Shown here: one piece after another, positions 1 through 13,250 of the stretch
How the letters are laid out: each line of letters opens with the position of its first letter
How positions within the stretch are numbered: the stretch's first letter is position 1
DNA from: Lutjanus erythropterus
Taxonomy: Eukaryota > Chordata > Actinopteri > Lutjaniformes > Lutjanidae
NCBI GenBank assembly: GCA_020091685.1
Contig: CM034603.1
Location: 36,841,260-36,905,259, forward strand
DNA length: 64,000 nucleotides
Direction of reading: 5' to 3'
Translations under genes and position numbers: made by a program
Notes under the pieces: generated by a model
Database searches by the model: none
The model's input: the letters and a program-made list of their open reading frames with translations, nothing else
What the model was told of the DNA's origin: nothing

Positions 1-2167
1 GGCAGCCAATAAAATTTTAATCTAGGATTTTAATCGCTCACATCATTGGTGATTGGGGTTCACCGTGTTTCCTGTTACAGAGTACAGTTCAGCTCGTCTT
101 CAGCTGCATCAGATCCAACTCCACAAACAGGTTGCGACAGTTATTAGACTTCATTAAATTTGCGTCACCTCCCAGAGGAGCCGCGGGGCGAGTCGGATCA
201 TGCCCCTTCACAATGCTCATCGCTGGGATACAGACTGAAGCTCAGTCCCTGTGGATCCTGCAACTCGCAGCGATTCATTAGGAATTCTAAACAGGAAGGA
301 CATGTAGAAGTATTAAATCTGAAATCACTAACGTCTCCAGCTGTGAAAACAAATTAGACAGAGACTGTCTGAGGCTGCCGGTCAGGCTGCTCCAGGTTGC
401 TGTTTTTCAGCAGTGAAAGGTGGCAGGTTTGGGTCCGTGTAAACACTGAACAGGCCTTGAGGTTTGGTGGTGCCCTCGTCCCCGTCTCTTATCTGTCAGA
501 GAAAACAGAGGCGAGGCAGCGAAGGCATCTGACAAGTCCGATCAATCACATTAACCACAGGGTTGGTGGGATCTTCCGACTTTACAACTACACAACTTGA
601 AGTGCAGTTGTTGTTGTTTTGATTTGTTTTTATTATACTGCATCCAAACACCTTTTAGGTTTTACGTAGTTGAAGTTGTTGTTGAACTTGCGTCATTAGT
701 ACCTTAGTTAGATCCACTTTTTGTGGACTTTGACCTCCAGACTATGGTGCCCTCCAGTGGTAGATGAAAAAGACATTTTGGCTCACAGCAGCGAACATTA
801 AAGAGACCATCATGACTCACTGGGCTGCCTACACCCCCCCCACCCTCCCCCCAGTGTCTCTGTTCCTGACCAGGTGGACCAACCAAACAGTTTAAGAACC
901 ACTGGTTCAAACTGACACAGGATACCAAATCGTGCCTTCACAAAATAGAATAATGTGTTTCTTGTTGAATACTTTTTAAAGTTTTTCATTCAAGGTATAA
1001 AACTTCCCACAGATGACCAACTGACACGACCCAGTTAGCTGCTGGTGATATGCAAATGCCTGTAGCGCAGTGAATTGTGGGTGTTTTGCTTAAGCTTTGA
1101 TAGCACCTGTTCAGTCTCTTAATACAGCCTGAGAGTCTGACCTGGATGTGTCAGACAACAACAAAATCTTTTCAACGTTTTACAGGAGAAGCAAGGCCAG
1201 AGGCTTCGCTCCATTTCACAGTAAATCAAGATGGAATGACAAAGTATTACAGGTTGGCGAGCAGAGACAAGAAGACTTACATTGTTAATTTATCACACAC
1301 GCTTACATGCTTTATTTCCAGTACTGGCTGTTATATTTAACATACATTTAGTCTTTTTCATCCTTTTCTGGAACTCAACTGAATGACACATTCAGCGAAA
1401 ACTTTCACATCAACTAAACTAAACTTGATGATTTATGAATGTTTATATAATTTAGATTAATGTTAATTTTGAACTCAGATAACTTTCAAATACTCAGTCA
1501 GTGCCCATCCAGATTGAAATAAACATTTTATAAAATAGAATAATTAGTGTTTGACAAGTCCAAATGTGGAAAGACTGGAAGAGAGCCCGTAATGTGTGTA
1601 GTGACCAATCAATGTGGCATATGTCTGCATTTAGTTAACCCAGCAGTCCATGTACGCATTATGCAATGGACAGAGAAAATATGTCTACATTACTATGCCT
1701 AAGGCTGACTGCAAAGTCAATCAGATGTTGAGCTAATGCACAATCGAAGCTAATCAATGGACACATCAGGCTTACAAAGTATCCACACCTTGTTGACTTA
1801 GTCTTACACAAACACCAATACAGAAATTTGGCAATGTAACAGGTCAGATCAATGAGGCCTTTAAAGATTTCCCTGTTTTCCTTTACCTTTGTGTTGTTTG
1901 CGTTGGTATGGAAACTGTGCTGCTCATGTCCACGTCAATGTGAATCATGCCAAAGGTCTGCAAGAGAGTGGAGTTTGTTTGGCAGAAGGGGCAAAAGATT
2001 GCACAAACTTTTCAGATTAGATATTGAGATTAGAATATTCTTTTTTATCATAAAATGACCACGATGTGCCCTTAGAGATTAAGGAAACATTAAGATGAAA
2101 TACCGGCTTCTCTGACAACAACACTATAGCAGTGGCATCTTCCTTTGAATATATAATATTATAAATA
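1..2167. other. Non-coding, nothing specific recognised
   Basis: Short frames only, none with family resemblance or splice support. A C-rich tract at 833-851 and a TTTAAGAACCACTGGTTCA palindrome near 890-908 (typical of DNA-transposon ends) are the only notable marks. Confidence 0.
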
Positions 2168-2555
2168 TTGAAGTGTCTGTTTATGAGTCAAAATAAATCA
2201 TTAATAATCTTCAAAATGTTCATGGAGTCCACCTCCAGAGTGTGTATTTTCAGAGCAGTGGGCTTTTGTTTTCAAGATAACAGTCTTTGCTTTACATTGA
2301 CAGACAATGGACGGTTGATCAACTTACAGTGGAAGACCCGTTGTCGTTTATTATTGTCAGTTTACGATGTATTGTGCTCCTGCAGTGTTCCTGCAGCCTG
2401 GCTCAGCTTCTTTGCATTGTTTCAACCATATATCATATAGAAAAAAAGGCACTCAACTTATTTAATATACAATCTGTGGCTCCAACTCGCTATTTGGATT
2501 GCATTACTTATTTTTGGACGTGCACTTGCATTACATATTGCTCCTATAGGTAAGA
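2168..2555. repeat. Interspersed repeat family A, copy 1
   Basis: This block aligns with 60730-61215 in the same orientation. Shared phrases are AGAGTGTGT followed by TTTTCAGAGCAGTGGGCTTT, CTGCAGTGTTCCTGCAGCCT, and TCTGTGGCTCCAACT, ending with CATATTGCTC. No coding frame or ends are evident, so the class is unknown. Confidence 0.
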
Positions 2556-3894
2556 AATAGCCAAGCTGACTGCTGCCAATTAAGTGATCTGGCTAAGAAC
2601 TGCAAGTAGTAGCCCGAAAAGGGAGCGGTCTGAACCAGAGTTTTGCACAATCGCAGTCAAACTGTTGCAGAAGTCTTTAAAACAGCAGATAATATCCACA
2701 TGGTGTCGATATGACAAAAGTATTATACTGAATCACAGTCAGTCAGGTGAACTGCTAGAACGAGTGGATGTGATGTGATTTGTACATGGACATGACATCT
2801 TCTCAGCCTCAACACTGATCATTCAAAACAGTGTGAGAACACTGGTTCTGCCTTTTCCTCTGACAGAAGACAGTCATCATTTACACATCCAGCAGAGGTC
2901 CTCGTTCAGAGGACGTAAACAAAGGTCTTTATCATTTCCGTTGTCTTGCTGTTTCTTTTCTCAAACAGCACTGTTTTTTAAAACTATACATCTTCAATTC
3001 TCATCAGATTTTGAGGTCAAAGGTAATTCAGATATTCTACTGTTGCTATAGGACACACAGGTCTCTGATTGGCTCATAGTTGTCCATTTGAACCGCACAT
3101 CAGGAGGTTTGAGATACTGTAGTTCTTCTCAACAGTTTAACCACTGTTCCAAGGGTAACTATGGCAACAATACTGATGCATCATAAGTAATAACTCTCAG
3201 ATGAAACTTAAAATTACACTGACTTAGAAAAATGACAATTTACACTACATATTTCCTTAGGAATTCTTTGTTAAGTAGCTGTGAAATAATAGCAGCAAAG
3301 AGTTCCAATATAAAAAAAAAATTGGGTTCTGCAGAAGAAAATCTTTATATGTTTCTTTTAAAATTTCAAATGTGGTTTGACTGACTCAATAAATACTCAA
3401 AATGCTGTTTCCAAGGTCATAAATGAACTTTCTCACTAGTACAGAAATCGACAGAAATGGGACACGCAGGGCATTTGTGGTGAATTACTTTCCATCCAGA
3501 CAAACTTCTGCCAGCTTTGCAGACATGGAGGTCATGTGAGCGTCTGAGGAGGAGAGGATTTTGCAGAGTGAAATGCCACTGAATCCACAGAGAGGGACGT
3601 AATCCCTTTCACTTCTCTGTTTTGTTTTGTCTGCTGTTGGTTTCCTCTGCAGCCAACAAAGCGGTCAGAGCGATTTTGTATTCAGTAATAAACGTCTCGT
3701 AAAAAAAAAAAAAAAAGCGTCTCAAAGCGTCTCTCTGGCTTTCATCTCTGCTGAGTGCGTCCTCTGACTCGTAAGCAGCAGCTGAACACACAGCGGCTCT
3801 CTGTGGTCGCAGCGTACTGATCAATAACCATTTCCAGCCCAGGAGTTTTCTCAAACTCTGTCAATTTGGGGATTGATCCTCTAAACACCAATGA

Positions 3895-3897
<3 letters not shown>

Positions 3898-3960
<63 letters not shown>
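3898..3960. repeat. (TG)n microsatellite
   Basis: Uninterrupted TG dinucleotide run of about 63 bases. Confidence 0.
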
Positions 3961-3962
<2 letters not shown>

Positions 3963-4010
3963 ATTCATGCCTGTGTATGTGTGTTTAGCATTTGTTTGAA
4001 TGCACATGGT

Positions 4011-4013
<3 letters not shown>

Positions 4014-4044
<31 letters not shown>
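4014..4044. repeat. (GT)n microsatellite
   Basis: GT run of about 31 bases, close to the larger TG run at 3898 and probably part of one interrupted array. Confidence 0.
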
Positions 4045-4047
<3 letters not shown>

Positions 4048-4189
4048 TCTGCCTGAGGCCAGAATAAGCAGTGGGCAGTCTGTGTGCACTCTGGGTAATT
4101 AGAACAAAGTGATGACTTTGTTTAGATCACTTCCTGCTTCAGTATAAAAGACAAAACAAGCTATTAGACCTACTGTTCAAAAACAAAAT

Positions 4190-4290
4190 AATTTTTATTT
4201 GTATTTATTCATCCTTTATTTAGCCAGGAGGGTCCCATTGAGATACTAGATCTCTTCTTCCCTCAGGAAGTCCTAGTCTAAATAAAATTG
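4190..4290. repeat. Teleost interspersed repeat fragment
   Basis: Contains the phrases TTTATTTAGCCAGGAGG and TCCCATTGAGATACTAGATC, followed by a partial complement, a pattern I recognise from a very common fish repeat. No ends or coding potential. Confidence 0.
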
Positions 4291-4499
4291 ACTAAATAAA
4301 ATACTGAATCAAAAATAAATAAAACATTAAGACATTAAAACAGTTTTTCCTTCTTTTGTGCAAACATTATTGACATTAAAATATGCTAAATCAAGGCAAA
4401 AATAGTCAGATAAAGATCAGTGTGAAAGCTATTTGCTTTCATTTTCATCAGTTTCTACTGTCAGTGGATCCACCATTTTGGATCAGAATGAAATATATT

Positions 4500-4670
4500 A
4501 GATTAAATGAAATCTATTTCATGACATAACCAAATACTTGCAAACTAACTTTCCTGTCATCACATTGTGTTTAGTGTTAAATAGAAAATGTTAGCATGCT
4601 AACATGCTAAACTGAGATGGTGAACACTGCCATGCTTGTTAGCATGCTAACATTAGCATTTAGCTTTAAG
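4500..4670. repeat. Teleost repeat with GTTAGCATGCTAAC palindromes
   Basis: Two copies of a GTTAGCATGCTAAC-type palindrome about 60 bases apart (near 4588 and 4639), with ACACTGCCATGCTTGTTAGC between them. This is a familiar dispersed fish repeat. Confidence 0.
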
Positions 4671-4677
4671 GTAAAAG

Positions 4678-4915
4678 TCACAGCTTTTAATGTGGATGTC
4701 CACTCGGTGTTGATGGTAAATGTGGTCAGTTGAAGCAATAAATTCCTCAGTGCTGCTATTCTGACAGAGAAAGCTGAGTTCTCCTGCTACAAAATCTGCT
4801 GTTCTTCCTGCATCCAGTGATGTCACAGTGATGTCGTTCTAGTCTCCTCCTCTGGGGGCATGTTGAATGAGTATTTTTGTCACTTAATAATATGTTCTGG
4901 CAGAAAACCTATTCG
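4678..4915. repeat. Interspersed repeat family B, copy 1
   Basis: Aligns with 29470-29640 in the same orientation. Shared phrases are TGTGGATGTC, GAGTTCTCCTGCT, GTTCTTCCTGCATC and AGTGATGTCAC, then TATTTTTGTCA and TTCTGGC. Class unknown. Confidence 0.
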
Positions 4916-7900
4916 ATTCCTTTGCGATATAAAACAGGACCTGTCCTCTTTATTTCAGTTTTGACTTTATATAACTTTACTTTAAGTTTCTACAATAGGA
5001 AACATAGTCTTCATTTGAGACACGAGCTCTATGTGTAGCAGCCTCAAACATCTTAATACGATACACATAAATGAAATTAGCTCGACACAGCTGGAAGCCA
5101 CAGTGGACTCAAAGTGTTTACTGTTGGACAGAAATAGCTGTAGCCGCCGGTCCTGCTGTTAGCTTTGACACGGGGGACCAGTGCTGACTTCCACTGATGG
5201 TACACTCTGTGCCTGCTACTGTATCCTGAAATCCACTCGCAGCTCTGTGTTTCCAGGCAGGAATGAAAGCGTAGAGAATGTGGTGGAAACGGTGGGAGAA
5301 GAAATACTTTTTGCATCATCTTTGGCTCTGATGTCGTGAGGCTTGCCAAGGTTCGGAGTGCTGCGTTTTAAAATAGCACACTTCTGTGGGAAAATTGTAC
5401 CAGCACAATGTGAGAATCTCACCTCCCGAAACCTTCGTCACAGACTCCAATCTGTCATTTTAGCTACTTGAATATCTCAAATCGGCCTCCGCTGACTGTG
5501 AGCTCCCAACTCCCAGCATCCTCTGCTGCCCCCCACCAGCCCCCCTGCTTCTTCCAACTCAGTGCAGAGAGCCGGTGCAGAGGTTTTTTTTTTATTTGTG
5601 TGTCTGTGTGTGTGATTGGGCCAAATTTTCTGCTCCAGTTTTCCAGCCTGTCCGCTCAGCTCCCTGCACTCGCCTGCTGCAGTTTGGTGAGACAGACTCG
5701 TCTTAAATCAGCCAGCTGGATGGCAGCGGGAGGAAGTGTTCAGGCCTGTGTTATGAATTATAGCGTTACATGCATGTTGGGAGCACACAGGGCAGATACT
5801 TCATGAGCTACTTTGCTGTATTTATTCACGTATGAGTGGTCTTAGATGATTTTACATTATATAATATTACATTTATTTTTTTTTACACCATGCCTCACAA
5901 AATGATCGACCAAAACAACAATTTTTGTTTTTACAAGGAGTTCTGTGATGGAACTATTTCTTGGCAGCCAGTGCAGTGAATCGTTCAGGTTCAGGTGTCC
6001 ACAGAAACCAAATTTTAAAAAATGAAACCTTGGCAACCACATCTGGCAACCTAGACTATATAAAGTGAAATTCATACTTTCTGCATCCAGGGGAGAGTCC
6101 ATGCAGACGTCTGCAGCCCAAAATTTCCGACTGCGACTGCACGCATAGCTGTGCATGCTCTCATTCTTGTCCTTGTCGATGCTTCTCATCTCTTGCACCA
6201 CTGGACAGTCCTTGGTCCTATCTTTGTGAGGACGAGGTACATTAAACCAACAGGTAGCCATGATTTAACTTAAGCACTAATTTGGTCGAAATTAGTTTTG
6301 GTGTAACAAGGATGTGTAGATTAATAACATCAGAGCATGATGGGTAATCACAGTGTCGGCTGCAAAACAAATGAGACAATGGGAGAAGAGGCTTCCACAG
6401 GTTTAACGGTTTCATTGAGGCGTGATTAATTTTGTTTTTGTCATTTTTAGTCTTCAGTTATTATTTATATTAATACACACGTATGCAAACATATTTATGT
6501 TGCAGAACACGCTCATGCAAATGTGCACTTTTACTTGCATTTTCTGTAGGTATGCCTGTCTAAAAACTCCGAAAAACAGATATGTGAAGCTTGGAGTTGT
6601 GTTACTAATCTGACAGCTGCTATATCATGGAGGTCAGGTGAAGAACTGACTGACTGAACACTGATCGAGTCTAAATCTGCACCAACCAGGCTGAAACAGA
6701 CAGCTGCAGCAGCAGAGATTGGTTCAGTAACACTCTGATAAGGTAGAGCTGTTTTAAAATGGAGGTCAGTGTGACACAGGAGGTGAAACTGTGCTGTTTT
6801 TAGCCCCAGGCTCGATTCAAAATGGGATACTTTCTCTGTCAGTATCCCATGAAACCATATTTCTCCCAAAATGTCAACTTCTAGGAACAAAGAGCTGCTA
6901 ATGCCAAGAGATGCATTTTTGATTTTTTTTTTTTTTTTGTGTCAGTCCAGCCAAGTTTATTTTTACAGGCCAGTATCACATGCAGTGTCTCAGTGGGTTT
7001 ACAGGCGGACAAAAGCAACAGTTGCTCACTGAGCCTCAGCTCATAAGCGAATGTTTTACTATATTTCATGCAAATGTGGAGGGAAAATAGCTCTTCATGA
7101 CATGATCTAAATAAAGCTTCTTCATCCGTTTCCTCGGCCCTGAAACAAAACTGTCGTTCGTGCTCCTGGAGCTCCTCCTGCTTTCTGCTGTCAAGTCGAT
7201 TTACCAACGGACACGGAAGCGGAGTGAGCGTGTCCGAGCAGGACGGGGAGCTGGGCGGTGACAGCTTTAACCTTTAACGTGTCATCTTGGCTGGCAGAAA
7301 CACAGAACCTGCCAGGCCGGGCTCACCACTGCTCCAAGGCCGGGGATTTACTGAGACCCCCGGGACCTCCTGGAGATCTCCATCTGCCTGACCAGAGGGA
7401 CAGGAGAGAGGGATTACAATGTGACCCGCGAAAAAAGTGCCAAGAGAAAGCAAAGGTCATATAATGACCAGGAGAAATAGGGAATATCAGGGCACTACTT
7501 ACACATACACCTCTGAATTACTAGCAAAACTAATGTATGTGAGGAGAAATATTTTAGTACAAACCAAAGATTTACAGAATATAATGTAAGATTGATTTAC
7601 AATGAAGAAAGATTTACAAAAATACTGCACTAGGTCACTGGGTAGCATTTCCTACATTTAGATGAATCTTATAATCATATAAACAATTAACAGCGAGAGC
7701 CTTCCTGTAAGAAACATCCAATCACTGATCTTAAAATTCTGTTGCCGTGGAGCTAAAGGCAGAGTAAAATCAAGGGTTGAACTTTGTGGACCTTGTTGAT
7801 TAAAATTTAGCAATTTTAATCCATTCACTTTCATATTTTGAGTTAAGATTAAAAAATAGTTCATAAATTGTCATATTATACTGTAACATTTTAATGTTGT

Positions 7901-7954
7901 ACAGTTGAAATTATCCCGGAGGTCGCTGTGTTTCTGCATCAAGAAAAAAAAAAA
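4916..7954. other. Non-coding, nothing specific recognised
   Basis: Mixed composition with no recognised repeat pair or exon. A GC-richer patch at 7190-7400 could be a CpG remnant or an unidentified exon, but shows no clear frame or donor site. Confidence 0.
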
Positions 7955-8180
7955 GATCTTTAAAGGTGCAATAACTTTTCTTTTTTGGCCACATGGGGGC
8001 AGTATTGACATTATCACCTCATAAAGTTGTTGTTGCAAATATTTGCCAGTGTACAAATCTGGGATGCACGCAGCAACGTTAGAATTTATTTGGAGATGTG
8101 TCTACTTGATTAAGGTATTGTCACACTTTGTTCACCAGCTAGTAATCTTTGTCTATTTGCGTTTTGATGATCAGGTAGCA
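7955..8180 (-). repeat. Interspersed repeat family C, inverted partial copy
   Basis: Its reverse complement aligns with the right end of the family C copy at 24836-25727. Shared phrases are GCAATAACT, a TGGGGGCAGT block, ATTATCACCT and TTGCAAA, continuing into CACCAGCTA. It is a truncated copy in opposite orientation to the other copies. Confidence 0.
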
Positions 8181-10031
8181 CACAGTGAACACTGAGTTTA
8201 TCTGACCTTATTTGCTGAAAACAGTTACCTGCTGCTGGAAATACCTCTGCAGGCAACGGCTAATGTATCGGGTGTTCTAGATATCCGGATAACAGACTTC
8301 CTCTTCTGTGCACTGGTCATTATTTACAGTTCAGTTAGCAACATGAGATGCTAGAGTGAAGTCAAGTCATTGCCAGATGATAGTTGACAAGTTCTGAAAT
8401 TGCATTTCAGCCACTGCGTTCCACCTTTTTTTCTGACTTTTTGCCTGCATGCATCCATAGCCTGCTCACATATGATTGGTCAATACTACTCAGATATCAA
8501 GATATTGTCTTTTACCTACAGATTCTGCATTTATATGCAGATATCCGTTTCACTGGCGTCAGCATCAATGGTGCATCAGTGTCCAGAAGCTGTCAGGAGC
8601 CTACCTGTGCTGCTTTCATGAGAGGTCGACATTTTCTATGGTAGTTTCTTATCACTACAAATGTAATATATGAGGCCACAAGCAGGATTTTTGTGGCGCT
8701 GTTTCCCCCTTTTGGGTGAAAATAAAAATTCTCTTCTACAGTAATGTATCATGGCTCTGATGTCTTAACTTTTCAAACAAAGTTTAGCAGTAAATTAACG
8801 CCTCTCAGTTGCACATGAGTGAACTGTTTAGCTAGTTGTCTTAAGTAAGTAGAGCAGAAGGGGCCTGCTAAGTGGAGTGATAATTCTCTGTAGGTTTATC
8901 ACTACGAGCAACACCTATCACATGTAGTCTAATGTCCCATTATTATTGTGAAATTGATTAGTGCGATCCCAACTGGCATTGGGGCTTTAATTTCATGTAA
9001 TTATTAAGAAAGACAGAGATCCAGCTCAGAGAAAAGATAGTGAAGGTGCATCCACAGAATGAAATAGAAAGGGAAAAAAAAGTCCCAGGTGGGAGAGTCT
9101 GATTTGGACATGCCAAAGAAAATAAAAAAGAAAGAGAAAAAGGCTGTCTGCAGAGTAGGGAGGAGAAGCAATTCAGAGGATTGAAATTACACACCCAGGA
9201 CAGAAGGAACTGCAGGTGGAGCAAACGAGAGCAAAGACATGGAGAAGAAGGGAGGCCGGAGTGATGATGGAGGGATTATTGCAGAGAGAAGAAAGTGGGA
9301 GGCGAGCGGTGTAGCGGGTAGACGAGGGGGAAAAGAGAGCAGAGGCGAGCAGTGGCATCGGTGTGTGGGCGTGACAGATGACTCGCCAGAGAGAGAGCGC
9401 GAGTTTGAGAAAAATATCTGAGGAGAACTCAGCCATCTGTTCCTTCAGGGAATTCTGCTCATCTTAAAGCGCTTCGCCACCTCTCGACTCGCCGGACGCA
9501 AATCTGATCGCCGATTAATAATGTTGTATAAATACTTTTTCACCGGACGCCGCTGTGATCAATCATGTGTTTTGTTAACTCAGCAGCCTGCGGGGTTGAG
9601 GGATTGGGGAGTCGGTGGTTAAGGGAGGCAACTGCTGAACACAGTGGAAAAGCAGGAGAAAAAAGTGCAGGTGGTGTTAATCTTGTGCGTGTGTTTGTGT
9701 GTGTTTGTGTGTGTGTGTGTGTGCACACTCAGGAAAAATAAATGGACCTTAGAAAGAAGCACAGAGTTTTCACTGTAAAGACGCTGTAAGGACAGCGTTT
9801 AACAGCAGGGTGAGCGCAGCTCCTGATAAGTCCTTCTCTCTGAATCATGAAATATGTCACCAAACCATATTCGTGTTTTCTTTAGTGCCACTGTTATTGT
9901 TACGTTTTGGTCAAGTTTGGGCAACTAATAATACTTGGTTGAGGTTGTTCATGGTTAGAAGGCACCAACGTTAAGCACTGGTTGGAGATAGTACGTGAAA
10001 AACTGTCCCCAGGTATCAGACGTATGATCTG
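8181..10031. other. Non-coding; purine-rich tract
   Basis: From 9000 to 9420 the + strand is strongly purine-rich (GAGA, GAAG, AAAG words), followed by a CpG-richer stretch to about 9510. Apart from the GT tract at 9686, no feature was recognised. Confidence 0.
9686..9724. repeat. Imperfect (GT)n tract
   Basis: GT run interrupted by TTT steps, ending at GTGCACAC. Confidence 0.
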
Positions 10032-10700
10032 TTGCACCTTGAGTATACAGGGCGCATTACCTACAGCAGATGGTGGTCGGCACGTCCCTGGTTTGGAGAC
10101 ACAAAGAGGAGTTCCAGCATAGATGCTAAGCTGCTGTGGACAGAGTCAACAGCTGTCAAACAGGCTTTTTCTATGGGAAACCACTGTTATATAAGCCAAA
10201 TATCACTTTCTTCAAAGTCACCAGACTGCATTGGTAAAATCTCTAATTTTGCCTTGCAGAACACAGGTGTTGCTTGTCCTAAATCAGTTAGTTCATTTGT
10301 ATTATTGTGTGACTTTGGTGAATCTGAGCAAACCCTTAATATCACACAACAACGCAAACAAACCGATCGATCGGAGCAGCGGGAGACCAGCAGCTCTTGT
10401 GTTTTTAAGGGTAAAATGACTGTTTTTGCCACAGGAATCTGGTTGTTTGGAGATAACTAACTTCCAATTGGAAAAGTCTGTCTGACAGCATGGTAAAGTG
10501 ATGAAAATATTCTAAATGTAGCATACACTTAAACTGATATTGGATTTTCTAGGCATCTAAAATCTGTTTTGCAGCTGACCCTGTTCACAGCGGTACATTG
10601 GTTAACTTCCTACACTGGTACTCCTGCTGCTTCTCCAAACTGACAGCCATCTACTGTATGGAAACCCCACTTCAAACAATCTGAACTATCCCTTTAAATC
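10032..10700. mobile_element. Large foldback (long inverted repeat) non-autonomous element
   Basis: The two halves are reverse complements along most of their length, folding about a centre near 10330-10340. For example GTCGGCACG...TTTGGAGACACAAAG (10077-10107), AGTTCCAGCATAGATGCTAA and CAGAGTCAACAGCTG on the left match, inverted, CAGCTGACCCTG, TACACTGGTACTCCTGCTGC and TTCTCCAAACTGACAGCCATC on the right (10573-10655). The inner arms pair GGTAAAATCTCTAATTTTGC with GGTAAAATGACTGTTTTTGC in inverted sense. The right end TGAACTATCCCTTTAAA is the usual terminus of a common acanthomorph element. The mirrored arms make two similar-looking short frames on opposite strands. Confidence 0.
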
Positions 10701-12466
10701 TCTACAGGGTGGCAAAAAGAAGATTTCCAGGGGTGATTTAATCATTTGGTGAGCATTGTTTTATCCCTGTAACCTTTCACTTATCTAGCTTCTTTCATCA
10801 AAGGACAGTGTCGCTACAGCCACAGTTTAAAAAATTAAATCAAATCCGTCAACCTGTTTGGTTTGGTTAAATAATAACAATCTAATATTGAACACGTTAG
10901 GACAGAGGGGTAGATGAACCGGACTTATTTCCATTGTTGTTGCGCTGCATTCTTGGTCCAAAAGTCGGTCTTAAATTTATTTCTTCTTGCCTTGAAATAC
11001 TTATTTTTTTTGCTAAGAAAGTGTTGAGATTGATAAATTGAGCCCTGAAAAGAGGTGAAGATGTTTGTGTGCCGGGCCAGAGTGAACATTTGTAAACAGC
11101 AGGTGAGATCTTTTTGGAGTTATAGTTCTGACCGCAGAGTAAGAGATTTCCAAATAATAGATCAACCTTGGTCAAGGAGCATGAAGTGATTTCACAGAGA
11201 TTGAGATCAGGGATTTACACGGTTAGAAGATTAGCTTCTTACAACTGCGACAATGAAACTGTGTCTAAAGGGATTGAGACACTCTATTCCAAATCCTTAC
11301 GTTTGAAAGGTCAAAGAAATCCATTTAACTTAATTAATTTAAAGATGAAGCGATAGGGACGATGTCTTTGGGTGTAACAGCAAGTTGGAGAATTTTTTTT
11401 AGACATTTTCTCGGTTGGTTTTCATTGAGGAAGGGTATTTAGGGTATTCTAAAGACCTTTTTCACTTCATTTGAAGACACTTTGGATAGGAGTGTCAGCT
11501 AAACGTCCACCTAAACTGGCACCGATACCGTCATCCACATGAAGTGATGCTGGTGTTCACAACTGGCCAATCAGACTTCCTTTTGTGCTTCCCTGGCTGC
11601 AGTTTGCAGGTTAAATTAAGTCTTTTGTGTGACCCAGAGCATTTTCTCCAGGTTGTCTCGGCCCTGCCCCAGCTCTTCAAACACTCAAACCACACGCCCA
11701 GCAGCGAGAAAGCGTGCCTTCGGTTGAAAAGGAGCCATTGTCCGCCCAGATGATTGTGAGTCATTGTACTGGCAGCACAGGCCGGGAGTCAAATGATGTG
11801 ATGTAGCGGTGAGACCTCCATTGTGACCCGTATAAAGCTGTGGCAGGAGCGGCGGCCCTGGCAGATACCGACTGCTGGACGTTCGGGGGAGTTTTGCATG
11901 AATAGTGGAGTAATTCAGTCGGTGGCGACGAGGTGATTAGCATTTTGAGTGGATTCACCGCCGGCTCTGTCCCATTCACAGGGCGAATCTGTGAGTAGCC
12001 AGCAGAAGCTCTCAGTGGTCTGGTTTGTTTGGGAGGAAAAGGTCACGTCTGCTTTCAGAGACGCTTTGACAGATTTCATATTTATAGACGGTAGAACAAA
12101 TAGACGATTCTGGTGTCAACCACAGAAATGAGGATAATCTCAAGGTGTTTTGATGGAATTTAGTCCATAAAAATGAACACGTGTAAAGTCATGACTTCCA
12201 GATGTTGATTACATTTGAATTTACACCATTTTATTTTATTGCTGGTGTGGCAGTCTTAAGTTAACCTTATGCTTATTTTATGCACTCTTCAGCATTCTCA
12301 TTCACATTTTCAGTTCTTTCTGTTGAATGATTTCTTTGTTCCCCTATTCTGTCATGGCCCCTGAGCCAGGTGATGACAAACTGGGGGCTCGTCCAGGACT
12401 GTCATTCTACTCATCATTTGTAAGAAAAGGTTGTGTGAGTCACTCTAACAGTAAGACGTGACAGGC
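10701..12466. other. Non-coding, nothing specific recognised
   Basis: No gene or repeat pair found. The segment 11760-12010 is CpG-richer and of higher complexity than its surroundings and might be a conserved element. Confidence 0.
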
Positions 12467-12720
12467 ACCGGTTTCTATTTATTCATAAAGCTCTTAATGG
12501 CAGTTTGCCATCAGACATCACTTCCTTATTAAACTATAATCACTAACTCAGTAGTGATTATTTGATTCATTCAGGTGATGCTCGAAGTCCTGCATGAAAA
12601 CACTAAATCTGGGAAAACTTTTTTTTTTTTTTTAAGTTTTTGTGCTGCATACTTGGAACATTTTACGACGCGCATTAAAACTTCACACTTCCATGTCCTC
12701 CTTAAATAAAGACTGAATGA
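12467..12720 (+). pseudogene. LINE reverse-transcriptase C-terminal remnant
   Basis: Conceptual translation in shifting frames gives RHRFLFIHKALNGSLPSDI followed by TSLLNY, then VLHENTKSGKTF, then TWNILRRALKLHT and SSLNKD. These are the order and spacing of the last part of a non-LTR retrotransposon ORF2 in fish (L1/Tx1- or Rex-like). Stops and at least two frameshifts, including a poly-T expansion near 12620, show that it is dead. The remainder of the element is absent. Confidence 0.
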
Positions 12721-13064
12721 AATCATTTAATTCTGTTTACCCAGTTTATTTTAGCTTCTACTGTTTTGTTTAAATGGTATACTGACCATTTGATAATTTT
12801 TATACTTTATTACAAGATGCCATGTTGACTATCAAAAATACTTTTGTGTCTGTTTACCTTTGGACTCATTTACCTTATTTTAATTGCCTATACATTAATA
12901 ACTTATTTTATATTGAAAAAACTTAATGGTGGACCAATACAGAATGACAATACAATGAAAACTCTTGATTTTTTTTTTTTATTTAACAGTTTGTTCCCAA
13001 AATGCACAATTTATCATTTGAAAAACTGATCCTGAGAAACCATGGATGCATCAGTTGAGTGATG

Positions 13065-13250
13065 TGCTTCTGTAGAGATGTTCTAATACCATTTTTCCTT
13101 TCCGAATCTGATACCTGGACTTTGCTTTGGTATGAGTACCATTCTGAAACCAGTGCATTTAAAAATATATGGTATTGGATCGGTGCACAGACTCAATCCA
13201 GCATTTTAGGCTGTATCAGTGTCATTTTTTGATGCTGCTATCAGTTTTTG
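13065..13250. repeat. Teleost interspersed repeat fragment
   Basis: Contains GAGATGTTCTAATACCATTT, CCGAATCTGATACCTGGAC and TATTGGATCGGTGCA, a pattern seen in a common fish DNA-transposon-derived repeat rich in GATACC/GATCGG words. Only one end is visible. Confidence 0.

Noticed and set aside
10187-10460. Similar peptides on opposite strands suggesting a conserved small gene
   Set aside because: The similarity is produced by the inverted arms of a foldback transposon.
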